DNA from: Pseudonocardia autotrophica
GTDB lineage: Bacteria; Actinomycetota; Actinomycetes; Mycobacteriales; Pseudonocardiaceae
DNA length: 64,000 nucleotides
Assembly (NCBI RefSeq): GCF_000717175.1
Contig: NZ_JNYD01000006.1
Span: 186,001 to 250,000 of the forward strand
Reading direction: 5' to 3'
This document shows, one piece after another, positions 33,644-42,559 of this stretch. The position numbers were made by a program, and so were the translations under genes. Numbering within the stretch: position 1 is the first letter of the stretch; each line of letters starts with the position of its first letter. The notes beneath the pieces are model-generated. The model was not told where the DNA came from. It ran no database searches and saw only the letters and a list, made by a program, of their open reading frames with translations.

Positions 33644-35044
33644 ATGACCAACACCGACACCGCCGGCCCCGCGTGGGGCCCGGAACTCGCCGCCACCCTC
33701 CGCGGCCCGTTGATCGGGCCCGGCGATCCGGGCTACGACGAGGCCAGGGCCGTGTACAACGCCATGATCGATCGCAAGCCGGCTGCGATCGCGCGGGTCG
33801 CCGACGTCGCCGACGTCATCGCCTGCGTGCGGGCTGCCCGCGAGCACGGGCTGCTGCTGTCGGTCCGCGGGGGCGGGCACAACGCCGCGGGGCTCGGCGT
33901 GGCCGACGGAGCACTCGTCGTCGACCTGTCCGGCCTGCGCAGCACGACGGTCGACCCGGTCGCCCGCACCGTCCGCGTCGACGGGGGCTGCACCTGGGGC
34001 GACGTCGACCACGCCACCGCCGCCTTCGGTATGGCGACGCCGTCCGGGATCATCGGCACCACGGGCGTCGCCGGGCTGACCCTCGGCGGCGGAACGGGCA
34101 ACCTGACCCGGCCGTTCGGCCTGACGATCGACAACCTGCTGTCCGCCGACGTCGTCCTCGCCGACGGCTCGTTCGTGCGGGCGAGTGCGGACGAGCACCC
34201 GGACCTGTTCTGGGCGCTGCGCGGGGGCGGCGGGAACTTCGGCGTCGTCACCTCGTTCGTGTTCCGCTGCCACGAGATCGGCGAGAACGGGAACGTGGTC
34301 GCCGGTCCGGTGTTCTACGACCTCGACGACATCGGCGAGGTCATGCGCTGGTACCGCGACGTGCTCCCGACGCTGCCCGAGGAGCTCAACGGCTGGATCG
34401 GCGTCCTCGCCGTCCCGCCGGTACCACTGTTCCCCGAGGAGCTGTGGAACCGCACGGTCTGCGCGATCCTCTGGTGCTACAGCGGCCCCCAGGCCGATGC
34501 CGACCGCGTCCTCGCGCCGGTGCGGGAGTTCGGGTCGCCCCTGCTCGTCGGCCTGGACACGATGCCGTTCGCGGCCCTGCAGAGTGCCTTCGACGACCTC
34601 TTCCCGCCCGGGCACCAGTGGTACTGGCGGGCCGACTTCGTGCGCGAGATCTCCGACGAGGCGATCGAGGTGCACCGCCGCTTCGGCGCACGCCTGCCCA
34701 CCGGCCAGTCGACCATGCACCTCTACCCGATCGACGGCGCCGCGGCCCGGGTCGGCCCGGAGGAGACGGCCTTCGCCTACCGCGAGGGCGGGTGGAACGG
34801 GGTGATCGTGGGCGTCGACCCCGACCCCGCGAACGCCGAGCTGATCACGAACTGGACGCGGGAGTACTGGGACGCGCTGCATCCGTTGACCGAGGGCGGC
34901 GCGTACGTCAACTTCATGATGGACGAGGGCGCCGACCGGGTCCGCGCGTCGTACCGCGAGAACTTCCCGCGGCTGCAGGAGGTCAAGCGCCGGTACGACC
35001 CCGGCAACCTGTTCCGGGTGAACCAGAACATCCCGCCCGCCTGA
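33644..35044 (+). CDS. FAD-linked oxidase (berberine bridge enzyme-like)
   Basis: 466 residues. The FAD_binding_4 domain has LLLSVRGGGHNAAGLGVADG, in which His is the usual 8-alpha-histidyl FAD attachment, then GGCTWGDVDHATAAFG and GIAGLTLGGG-like VAGLTLGGGTGNLTR. The position of the second covalent Cys in bicovalent BBE enzymes appears as Gly/Thr here. The BBE domain is near the C-terminus (RRYDPGNLFRVNQN). It oxidises an unknown alcohol, sugar or secondary metabolite. The start ATG has GGGAGGGAACC upstream. Confidence 0.85.
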   Translation: MTNTDTAGPAWGPELAATLRGPLIGPGDPGYDEARAVYNAMIDRKPAAIARVADVADVIACVRAAREHGLLLSVRGGGHNAAGLGVADGALVVDLSGLRSTTVDPVARTVRVDGGCTWGDVDHATAAFGMATPSGIIGTTGVAGLTLGGGTGNLTRPFGLTIDNLLSADVVLADGSFVRASADEHPDLFWALRGGGGNFGVVTSFVFRCHEIGENGNVVAGPVFYDLDDIGEVMRWYRDVLPTLPEELNGWIGVLAVPPVPLFPEELWNRTVCAILWCYSGPQADADRVLAPVREFGSPLLVGLDTMPFAALQSAFDDLFPPGHQWYWRADFVREISDEAIEVHRRFGARLPTGQSTMHLYPIDGAAARVGPEETAFAYREGGWNGVIVGVDPDPANAELITNWTREYWDALHPLTEGGAYVNFMMDEGADRVRASYRENFPRLQEVKRRYDPGNLFRVNQNIPPA

Positions 35045-35183
35045 TGTGATCTCCGTCCGTTCACCTCCCGGCCACCCGCCGGGAGGGGGACGGCCCGGCC
35101 CCCGTTCCGTCCATCGGGGACGGTCGCGGCGCCCGCGACCGGGGCGGCAGCGTGACCGGTCGCCCGAGCGGTGGAGGGACGGC

Positions 35184-36869
35184 GTGACGATCGCGCAGGA
35201 CGGGCCGGACGGCCCCGCGGCGTGGGCCGCCTCGTACAGCCGGGCGGACGGCATCCGGCCCCTGTTCGCGCCGATCGCGGACCTGGCCACCGGCGCGGTG
35301 GTGGCCGTCGAGGCGGTGCCGCAGCCGCGGGACGGGGCGATGGCCGGGGTGGTCGCGGCGGCCGCCCGCACGAACCGCCGGGCCGCCCTCGACGTCGGCG
35401 CCGCGGCCGCCGGGATCCGGCGGGCCGGCGGCTACGGCCTCGGTGTCCCCCTGCACGTCACGCTGCTGGCGGACACCGTGGCCGACGACGGCGGTGCGCT
35501 CGCCGAGCTGCACGCCGCCGTCCGCGACGCGGGCTTCGCCCCGCGCGACGTCGTGATCCGGATCGCCGCCCCGATCGGCGACCCGGCCGACGCGGACGTG
35601 GAGGCCGGCCTCCGCGTGCTGCGGTCCCGCGGCCACCGCATCGGGGTGGGGGAGGTCGGGCCGGCCGACCACCCGCTCGCGCTGATCGCCCGGCTCGCGC
35701 CCGACGTCGTCGCCCTCGACCCGGAGCTCGCCGGCGCACTCGACGCCGACCCCGGCGGCCAGGTCGTGCTCGACGCCGTGGCGCGGCTGTGCCGGCGCAC
35801 CGGCGCCGAGCTGGTCGCCGCCGGGATCGCGACCGCGGCCGACCTGGAGGCCTTCCGCCGGCACGGTGTCCGCCGCGGCTGCGGTCCGCTCCTGGGCGCG
35901 CCTGGCCGCCGGCCGGTCGACCGGCTCGCGGCCCCGCTGCCCGCCCCGACGCCGCACGTGCGCCCGGACCGCGCCGATCCCGTCGGGCCCGTGCTGGGCG
36001 ACTTCGCCCGCCCGGCCGTGATGCTGCGCGACACCGCGACCGGCGCCGAGGCCCGTGCCCTGTTCCAGGACTCGCCGGAGCTCGCCGGCATCGTGCTGAC
36101 CACGGCGTCGGAGCGGCCGGTCGCGATGCTGGAACGCACCCGCTTCCTGCTCGCCGTCTCCGCCCGGTTCGGCTACGCCCTGCACGCCGAGCGGCCGGTC
36201 CGCGACCTCGCCGACCCCGCGAGGGTGCTGCCGCTCGACGCGGAACCGCGCGAGGCGCTGCAGCTCGGCGACCCCCGCCGCGCCCATGACGACATCGCGC
36301 TCGTCGACGGGTACGGGCGCTGCCGCGGCGTCGCGCGGATCGGCGACCTGCTCCGCGCGGTCGCGGCGCTCGAGTACGACCGGGCGCTGGCCCTGCACCC
36401 GGTCACGGGCCTACCCGGCGTGCCCGCGCTGACCGAGGCGCTCGAGCAGCGGCTGCTCGCGGGGCAGGGCGCCGGGATCGGGCTGGTCACCGCCGACCTG
36501 GGCGCGCTGACCCTGCGCGGCGGGTTCGACGCCGTCGTCGACGGGCTGCGGCGGGTGGCCCGCGCGGTGACCGACGTCCTGCCCCGGTTCGCCGGGAGCA
36601 GCGCCGCGCACGGGACGGGCGACGACCTCGTGATCGTCACCGATCTCGGCGCGCCGCCCGCGCTCGACGCCGCCCTGCGCGCCGCGCTCGCCGCGCACCG
36701 GGCGCCGCGGGTCGCGACGGCCTGGCTACGTCAGCCGCCCGGCCTGCCGACCGGGGCGGCCGACGTCGCGCGGGAGCTCGGCCGACTCCGCGAGCAGGCC
36801 CGTCGGCTCGGCCCGGACGCCGCGGTGTCCGCCGCGGCGGGGGAGGCCCCGCGCCCGCTCGCGGGTTAG
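35184..36869 (+). CDS. Degenerate EAL - CBS - GGDEF-like regulatory protein
   Basis: 561 residues. An EAL-type TIM-barrel (about 1-250) begins with the pattern FAPIADLATGAVVAVEAVPQ, where the catalytic Glu-Ala-Leu has become Glu-Ala-Val. A CBS pair occupies about 275-400. The C-terminus resembles a GGDEF domain: HPVTGLPGVPAL, and the signature loop reads GTGDD instead of GGDEF. Both c-di-GMP synthesis and breakdown are therefore unlikely; a c-di-GMP or nucleotide receptor role is inferred. The GTG at 35184 has GGAGGGACGGC upstream. The last four bases overlap the convergent oxidoreductase gene. Confidence 0.6.
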   Translation: MTIAQDGPDGPAAWAASYSRADGIRPLFAPIADLATGAVVAVEAVPQPRDGAMAGVVAAAARTNRRAALDVGAAAAGIRRAGGYGLGVPLHVTLLADTVADDGGALAELHAAVRDAGFAPRDVVIRIAAPIGDPADADVEAGLRVLRSRGHRIGVGEVGPADHPLALIARLAPDVVALDPELAGALDADPGGQVVLDAVARLCRRTGAELVAAGIATAADLEAFRRHGVRRGCGPLLGAPGRRPVDRLAAPLPAPTPHVRPDRADPVGPVLGDFARPAVMLRDTATGAEARALFQDSPELAGIVLTTASERPVAMLERTRFLLAVSARFGYALHAERPVRDLADPARVLPLDAEPREALQLGDPRRAHDDIALVDGYGRCRGVARIGDLLRAVAALEYDRALALHPVTGLPGVPALTEALEQRLLAGQGAGIGLVTADLGALTLRGGFDAVVDGLRRVARAVTDVLPRFAGSSAAHGTGDDLVIVTDLGAPPALDAALRAALAAHRAPRVATAWLRQPPGLPTGAADVARELGRLREQARRLGPDAAVSAAAGEAPRPLAG

Positions 36870-37657
36870 CTCGCCGCCCGGACCTCGGGGCTGTCGGCCA
36901 TGTGCACCGACAGCCCCGCCTGCCCGGGCGTGAGGTGCGGGCGCAGCACCAGGTGCTCGTCGTAGTCCCCGCCGCGCTGCGGGCGGAACGGGAGCGGGGC
37001 GTCGGTCCCGAGCCCGGCGAGCCGCCCGCGCAGAGCCGCGCCGGCGCGGAGCCGGTCTTCCTCGGTGAAGCGATCCGCACCGGGGACGAGCAACGGCGGC
37101 AGGACCGTGGCGCCGGCGTAGAAGAGCGTGCCGTGCAGCAGCGGGAACAGCAGCTCCTCGACGTGCCCGTTGATCCCGCGCGGCCCGAACGCCGAGTCCG
37201 GACCCCCGGTCGTCGTGACGACGAGGGCGCGTTTCCCGGCGAGCACCCCGTCGCCGTAGCGGCGCGTGCGTCCGTCGGGGCCGCGCACCCCGTAGGCGAA
37301 GCCGTCGACGAACACCCGGTCCACCCAGCCCTTGAGGATCGCGGGCATCCCGAACCACCACAGCGGGAACTGCAGCACCAGCGCGTCGGCCCGGCGCAGC
37401 TTCTCCTGCTCGGCGCGGATCTCCGGCGGCAGCGTCCCGGCGTCGTACGCCCGCCGGGACCCGTGGGAGACGAACAGCCGCTCGTTCGCGTCGAGCCCGT
37501 AGTCCTCCCGGGTCAGCACCGGGTCCCAGCGCATCGCGTACAGGTTCGACACCGCGACCCGGTGTCCCTGCTCCTCCAGCGCCGCGCGGCCCTCCGCGGC
37601 CAGCACGCCGGTCAACGAGCGTGGCTCCGGATGCGCGACCACCCACAGAACGTCCAT
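36866..37657 (-). CDS. NAD(P)H-dependent flavodoxin-fold oxidoreductase
   Basis: 263 residues. The N-terminal WVVAHPEPRSLTG and LQFPLWWFGMPAILKGWVDRVF are signatures of the NQO1/MdaB quinone-reductase family, which bind FAD or FMN and reduce quinones. It is divergent from the GlxA-type regulator with 70 bases between the two starts, so the regulator probably controls it. Confidence 0.85.
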   Translation of the reverse strand: MDVLWVVAHPEPRSLTGVLAAEGRAALEEQGHRVAVSNLYAMRWDPVLTREDYGLDANERLFVSHGSRRAYDAGTLPPEIRAEQEKLRRADALVLQFPLWWFGMPAILKGWVDRVFVDGFAYGVRGPDGRTRRYGDGVLAGKRALVVTTTGGPDSAFGPRGINGHVEELLFPLLHGTLFYAGATVLPPLLVPGADRFTEEDRLRAGAALRGRLAGLGTDAPLPFRPQRGGDYDEHLVLRPHLTPGQAGLSVHMADSPEVRAAS

Positions 37658-37727
37658 GTCCCGATCGTCGGCCGCGCGTGCCCGTCGGACGAGTGGCTCG
37701 ATGGACAGTATGTGCGAGGATCCGGCC

Positions 37728-38708
37728 ATGGCTGACGAGCGGCACAGGGTCGCGGTCCTCGTGCGCGACGGTCTGCTGCCCATGGAGCTCGGCATCGTCC
37801 ACCGGTTGTTCGGGCAGGCCCGCGACACCGCCGGCCGGCCGCTCTACGAGGTCCTGACCTGCACACTCGTGCCCGGCCCGGTCCGCACGGACGCCGACTT
37901 CCCGGTCCTGGTGAAGCACGGGCCCGAGGTGCTCGACACCGCCGACACCGTGATCGTTCCGGCGTCGGACCTCGACTACGAGCCCGCGCCGCCGCCCCCG
38001 GGGCTCGCCGAGGCGCTGGCCCGGATCCGGCCCGGCACGCGGATCGCGTCGATCTGCACGGGCTCGTTCGTGCTGGCCGCGGCCGGGCTGCTCGACGGGC
38101 GCCCGGCCACCACCCATTGGAAGTGCGCTGCCCGGTTCCGCGAGCTGTACCCCGAGGTCGACCTCGATCCCGACGTGCTCTACACCGACGCGGACGGCGT
38201 GCTCACGTCGGCGGGCGAGGCGGCCGGGATCGACCTCTGCCTGCACATGATCCGCACCGACCACGGCGCCGCGGTGGCCAACGAGGTCGCGCGCGGCACC
38301 GTCGTGCCGCCACACCGGGACGGCGGGCAGGCCCAGTACCTCCGACGCCCGGTGCCCGAGCCCGTGGTGTCGTCGACGGCCCGGGCGCGGGCGTGGGCGT
38401 TGGACAACCTGCACCGGCCCGTCACGCTGCGGGAGCTCGCGGCCCGCGAGGCCACCAGCACCCGCACCTTCACCCGCCGCTTCCGGGACGAGATGGGCAC
38501 CTCACCGGGGCAGTGGCTCACGCGGCAGCGCATCGAGCGGGCGTGCACGCTGCTGGAGGAGAGCGATCTGTCCGTCGACGACGTCGCGGAGCGGGCCGGG
38601 TTCGGCACGGCCGGCTCGATGCGCCTGCACCTGCAGGCGGAGCTGGGCGTCTCGCCGACGGCGTACCGGCGCACCTTCCGCTGCCGGGCGGCTCAGCCGA
38701 GCAGGTGA
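37728..38708 (+). CDS. GlxA-family AraC-type transcriptional regulator
   Basis: 326 residues. The N-terminal DJ-1/PfpI-like domain (about 1-190) has IASICTGSFVLAAAGLLDGR with the nucleophile-elbow Cys. The C-terminal AraC domain has two HTHs: RELAAREATSTRTFTRRFR and VDDVAERAGFGTAGSMRLHL. It is divergent from the flavodoxin-fold oxidoreductase and probably regulates it. Its 3' end overlaps the AAA ATPase remnant by 16 bases. Alternative in-frame ATG at 37710. Confidence 0.85.
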   Translation: MADERHRVAVLVRDGLLPMELGIVHRLFGQARDTAGRPLYEVLTCTLVPGPVRTDADFPVLVKHGPEVLDTADTVIVPASDLDYEPAPPPPGLAEALARIRPGTRIASICTGSFVLAAAGLLDGRPATTHWKCAARFRELYPEVDLDPDVLYTDADGVLTSAGEAAGIDLCLHMIRTDHGAAVANEVARGTVVPPHRDGGQAQYLRRPVPEPVVSSTARARAWALDNLHRPVTLRELAAREATSTRTFTRRFRDEMGTSPGQWLTRQRIERACTLLEESDLSVDDVAERAGFGTAGSMRLHLQAELGVSPTAYRRTFRCRAAQPSR

Positions 38709-39239
38709 CGCAGGGTCCGCGCGGGGTCGGCGAGGAAGTCCCGGGTGGTGCGGACGGGGAGGGCGTCGTCGTAGGGAACGGGGCGCAGGTCGCCGTCGTC
38801 GCCGATCTCGAGGATCCGCGCGCCGGGGAGCGCGAGCAGGATCGGTGAGTGGGTGGCGATCAGGAACTGCGAACCCTGCGTGGTCAGGTCCTGGATGCGG
38901 GCGGGCGACGTTGTCGTACGACTCGGCGCGCAGGAAGAACGACGAGCGCTCCTTGCCCGGCGCCCGCCCGATGCGCAGCGACCCACCCAGCGAGGACTCG
39001 CTCGCCCGGGTGGCGAAGGCGAAGTTCCGCGAGCCGCCCTCGGCGTTGAACCCGGCGGCGACGGCGATGGCCTCGACGAGCGTCGACTTGCCGGACCCGT
39101 TCTCGCCCACCAGGAACGTGACGCCCGGGCCGAACTCCAGCCGTCGTCCGCGCAGGGCGGCGACCACGGGCAGGGCGAACGGGTAGTGGCCTCGGCCCGC
39201 CTCGGGCGCGTCGACCTCGACGCGCCGCAGGTACAGCCC
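38693..39239 (-). pseudogene. AAA family ATPase, internally deleted and frameshifted
   Basis: The N-terminal piece has the Walker A GENGSGKSTLVEAIAVAAG and then SFFLRAESYDNVA. The C-terminal piece, in another frame, has QGSQFLIATHSPILLALPGARIL. In intact members roughly 70-80 residues lie between them, including the Walker B LLDEPEAALS region; here the two ends are joined near 38905 with a frame change. The beginning is uncertain because no standard start codon lies before the conserved GLYLRRVEVDAPE segment. Loss of function is likely unless an assembly error is present. Confidence 0.7.
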
Positions 39240-39265
39240 TGCCCCGCGCGGGGGACGGGCTCGGC

Positions 39266-39472
39266 TCAGCGCGCCGACCCGTTCGAGCCGGGGTCGTGCG
39301 TGCCGCCCTTCACGACCTGCTCGACGCGGGCCCGGACCACCCCGGCCGCGCCCTGGACCGCCGGGTGGTCGGCGACGCGCTGGTAGGTGCGGTGCAGCTG
39401 TTCGTAGCGCTCGTGGCCGGCCTTCGCGCCCAGCACGTAGCCGACCGCGGCACCCAGCAGGAACTTGAGCAT
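39266..39472 (-). CDS. Small YtxH-like protein
   Basis: 68 residues beginning MLKFLLGAAVGYVLGAKAGHERYEQL, the membrane-plus-Arg/Lys pattern of YtxH-type actinobacterial proteins, followed by a short amphipathic helix. It lies directly upstream of the broken ATPase gene on the same strand. Function unknown. Confidence 0.65.
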   Translation of the reverse strand: MLKFLLGAAVGYVLGAKAGHERYEQLHRTYQRVADHPAVQGAAGVVRARVEQVVKGGTHDPGSNGSAR

Positions 39473-39634
39473 GTCGCCTCCACGGGGGACGGTCGTGATC
39501 GCCTGCCCCGCCATCCTGCCCCAGAGCCCCGGACCGACGCTCGCCCAGGGCGGGGGAGGGGGGTGCGGGGGCGCCGGAACCGGTGTTGTAGGGTTTCCCC
39601 TGTCAGCGAGCGGGTTCCGCTCGCAGGCCGGCGG

Positions 39635-39707
39635 TCCTCCGTAGCTCAATTGGCAGAGCATGCGACTGTTAATCGCAGGGTTACTGGTTCGAGTCCAGTC
39701 GGAGGAG
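39635..39707 (+). tRNA. tRNA-Asn (anticodon GTT)
   Basis: 73 bases fold as a cloverleaf: acceptor TCCTCCG with CGGAGGA, D arm GCTC, anticodon loop CTGTTAA with anticodon GTT, and T arm CTGGTTCGAGTCCAG. The CCA end is not encoded. The gene is the left boundary of a mobile island, whose excisionase-like gene lies 136 bases away. In mycobacteria tRNA-Asn is also close to dnaG. Confidence 0.95.
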
Positions 39708-39812
39708 CTTTCTCCCCAGGTCAGAGCGGGTCTCGTCGGATCTTGCGAAGATCTAGTCACAGGATAGTCACATGATTCACTTCGTGATGTGATCTTGCGT
39801 CCTGTCCGCGTC

Positions 39813-39831
39813 TGCGGACCTTAGGTCCGCA
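39813..39831. repeat. Palindrome at the island end
   Basis: TGCGGACC and GGTCCGCA surround TTA; it lies 12 bases after the stop of the excisionase-like gene and could terminate it or bind a protein. Another imperfect dyad, CACATGATTCAC with GTGATGTG, precedes it at about 39768-39791. Both fall between tRNA-Asn and the first island gene. Confidence 0.5.
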
Positions 39832-39842
39832 CATGCGGCACC

Positions 39843-40013
39843 TCACTCCTGCGCCGCGAACCAGGCTCGGACCTCCGCCTGCTCGTAGCGGACGTAGCGC
39901 CCCACCCGGCGGGACTTCGGGCCGTAGCCGCGCTGACGCCACTGGTACAGCGTCGCGACGGGCACTCCGAGGAACTCGGCGACGTCCCTCACGCCCCACA
40001 GTCGATCCTTCAT
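39843..40013 (-). CDS. Excisionase/AlpA-like HTH protein
   Basis: 56 residues: a MerR-type helix-turn-helix, LWGVRDVAEFLGVPVATLYQ, then WRQRGYGPKSRRVGRYVRYEQAEVRAWF. This is the usual small DNA-binding protein next to the integrase of actinobacterial integrative elements. No integrase gene is adjacent. The 500 bases upstream (40014-40529) have no convincing gene. Confidence 0.8.
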   Translation of the reverse strand: MKDRLWGVRDVAEFLGVPVATLYQWRQRGYGPKSRRVGRYVRYEQAEVRAWFAAQE

Positions 40014-40529
40014 GGCAGTCCGCCTCTCACGCGTCGGGCTCGGTGACAGCTCTGGAGGGTTGTGGCTGATCGTGGTCGTCGTCGTACGCGGTCGTTCTGT
40101 CAGACGGGCGGGCAGCTGCTCATGGCGAGACGAATCGCTCCTCGGCGAGCTTCGGACGACTGGGGTGAAGCGCCGGGCGTCCCGTCGGCACGGTCGAGAG
40201 CCGGACCAATCCGGTCGCTCGCCCTGTGTTTCCTGGGCGGAGCAAGATATGCAGAAGTGAACCTTCTGCGATCGCGGGGGCGCGATCGAGTGGGGTGCGA
40301 ACGGGGGCGTTCGCACTGCTTGGTGGTCCACAGTCGGGCGTGCGGCCGGGCGTTCTTCCCCAGGGCACTCGCGCTTGTCGCGGAGCGGGCGGGTCAGTGG
40401 TGGTCTCGACGGACGTGCGCTCGCGTCCTGCGGGCGTGCTGTTCGTGAACGACCACGTGGGCGGCCCCGGGCCGGCGTTGCAGCGCCGGCACCGGGGCCT
40501 GACCGGCCCTGCAGCGACAGGAGACGGCT

Positions 40530-40721
40530 GTGCGCAACCCTTCCATGCCTCCGCCCGGCAGAAGTCGAATCGGAAGAACCCGCCGGCATCGACGGACTGG
40601 ACAGACATGGCCGCCGCCGACCAGCCCCGCCCGGCCGCACCGATGGATGCTCCTCCTGGTCGTGGCAGCGGGGATGCTGATCGCAGGCTTTGCTCTCGGG
40701 CTGTGGGCCGCGTCCTGGTGA
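40530..40721 (+). CDS. Possible small membrane protein
   Basis: 63 residues, arginine- and proline-rich then one membrane helix (WMLLLVVAAGMLIAGFALGLW) at the C-terminus. Start uncertain: GTG at 40530 or ATG at 40545. The clear hydrophobic end is the only evidence for translation. No homologue recognised. Confidence 0.35.
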   Translation: MRNPSMPPPGRSRIGRTRRHRRTGQTWPPPTSPARPHRWMLLLVVAAGMLIAGFALGLWAASW

Positions 40722-40813
40722 GCTGATGTGTCGGCCCAGGCTGCAGCTACACGCGGCAGTGAGCTGAGCGGCCCCGAACGAATCGAGGATCCGTCTGTAG
40801 CAAGCCTGCGGGG

Positions 40814-41149
40814 GTGAAGCCGCGCGCAGCTCGTCGTCCACGATCTGCTGTGCGGCGGACGCGGTCGGTGCGGGTCGCGTTCACTGCGCAGGAGCACGCT
40901 CTGGTGGCCGAGGCCGCGCTGCACGCGGGCGTCGCGGTCGGGGCGTGGCTGGGGGAGCAGGCGCTTCGAGCCGCCGCGCCCGACGGCGTGCCAGACAGCC
41001 TGCGTGGAGTGGTGGCCGAGCTGCTGCGGCTGCGTCTCGAGTTGATCGCGGCCGCCGAGCTGGTCGACCGCGGTGAGCTGACCCGGCTGACCGACCGGCT
41101 CGACGAGCTGCTCGACCTTCTCGTCACGGCGGCAGGGCGAGTCCGGTGA
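40814..41149 (+). CDS. MobC-like relaxosome accessory protein
   Basis: 111 residues. A basic N-terminus leads into a ribbon-helix-helix pattern (SVRVAFTAQEHALVAEAALHAG) and a helical C-terminus. Such proteins bind oriT next to a relaxase. It overlaps the relaxase start by GTGA. The oriT itself would be expected just upstream; 40723-40813 shows no obvious nick site. Confidence 0.7.
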   Translation: MKPRAARRPRSAVRRTRSVRVAFTAQEHALVAEAALHAGVAVGAWLGEQALRAAAPDGVPDSLRGVVAELLRLRLELIAAAELVDRGELTRLTDRLDELLDLLVTAAGRVR

Positions 41150-42501
41150 TCGCGAAGGTCGTGCACGGATGGCGGGCCGGCGGGCTGCTCGCCTATCTGT
41201 TCGGCCCGGGCGTGGCCGATGAACACCGGAATCCGCGGGTGGTTGCGAGCTGGGACGGCCGAGACACAACCTGGCAGCCCGCCCGGCGTGGGGCGGGGGA
41301 GCATGATCTGGAGCTCGGCCCGCTGATCCGGGCGTTGCAGGCGCCCGCGGTCGCGGCCGGGCTGCCGCTACGAGCGCCGAAGGACGCTGGCCGGGGCTAT
41401 GTGTGGCACTGCTCGGTGCGGCTGGCCGAGTCGGACCGGGTACTCCCGGACGCGGAGTGGGCGTCGATCGCCCGCGAGTTGCTGCACGACGCCGGCGTCG
41501 CCACCCGTGATGATCGGGGCGGACCGCGGTGGGTGGCGATCCGGCATGCCGATGACCACATCCACATCGCCGTGGTGCTGGTGCGCCAGGACACCGGCCG
41601 CCGGTTCTGGCCGCGCCACGACTACCCGAAGCTGCGCGCCAGCGCGCAGCGGATCGAAGCCCGCCTCGGGCTGCGAGCGACCGCGCCGGCGGAGAATGTC
41701 GCCGCGAAGCGCCCGCAGCGGGGCGAGTTGGCCAAGGCCGAGCGGGAATCACGGCCCCCGGCGCGGGAGGTGCTGCGGGCGGCAGCACGCCAGGCGGCGT
41801 TGCGGTCGGCGTCGGTGGCGGAGTTCGAGCAGGCCCTGCAGCGCGAGGGGCTCTTGGTCACGATCCGGCGCGGCCCGTCCGGGGACGCGCTGGGCTACGC
41901 GATCGCGCTGCCCCCGGACCTGCTGGCGACAGGGGCGCCGATCTTCTACTCGGGCAGCAAGCTCGCTCCGGACCTGTCCTTGCCCCGGCTCCAGCAGCGC
42001 TGGGACGCCCAGCCACCGGCCCCGCGCTCCCGCGTAGCTTGCTCCACCGTGGCGAAACGCGTCGGCCTGATCGCCGGTTCGTTTAGCGCGGGCGAAGGAG
42101 ATGTCGTCGCCGCGGGGCAGGGCCTGTGCGACGTGCTGACCGCGATGTCCGCCGTTGCGACCGTGGGCAACCGTTATCGTTTTAGCGCTGCCGCGGAGCA
42201 GATCCGCGCTGCCATGTCGACACCGCCGCGCCCGCAGGGAGGCGGAGAGTTGACGCAGCTTGCCCGCCGGTTGATGCTCGCCCGCCGATTGCAGAGCGAC
42301 CGCGAGCGGGCCGGGGTCGAGCTGACGCTCGCGCTCGCTCGCCTCGCCCTCGTCGTCGCTGAACATCATCGCCAACGTCCACATGCCCGAACGGCGATCG
42401 AGACCGCGGCAAAGATCGTCCGCTCGCTCGAACCCTCAGCCCGCTCGGCCCAAGCCCCGGACGCGATCACCCGCGAACAAGCCCGGAGCCGGACCCGTTG
42501 A
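41146..42501 (+). CDS. MobA/VirD2-type relaxase
   Basis: 451 residues starting VIAKVVHGWRAGGLLAYLFG. The two-His metal motif is RHADDHIHIAVVLVRQD at about residues 130-146, and RGYVWHCSVRLAESDRVLPD precedes it; the catalytic Tyr should be in the N-terminal region. The family is that of actinobacterial mobilisable elements. No type IV secretion gene is in the window, so the element can probably only be mobilised in trans. Confidence 0.8.
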   Translation: MIAKVVHGWRAGGLLAYLFGPGVADEHRNPRVVASWDGRDTTWQPARRGAGEHDLELGPLIRALQAPAVAAGLPLRAPKDAGRGYVWHCSVRLAESDRVLPDAEWASIARELLHDAGVATRDDRGGPRWVAIRHADDHIHIAVVLVRQDTGRRFWPRHDYPKLRASAQRIEARLGLRATAPAENVAAKRPQRGELAKAERESRPPAREVLRAAARQAALRSASVAEFEQALQREGLLVTIRRGPSGDALGYAIALPPDLLATGAPIFYSGSKLAPDLSLPRLQQRWDAQPPAPRSRVACSTVAKRVGLIAGSFSAGEGDVVAAGQGLCDVLTAMSAVATVGNRYRFSAAAEQIRAAMSTPPRPQGGGELTQLARRLMLARRLQSDRERAGVELTLALARLALVVAEHHRQRPHARTAIETAAKIVRSLEPSARSAQAPDAITREQARSRTR

Positions 42502-42559
42502 CGCTCGCCGCTATGAGCATGTTCTGGGGTGCTGTCTCGCGCCGTCCTGAGGATCTGCG

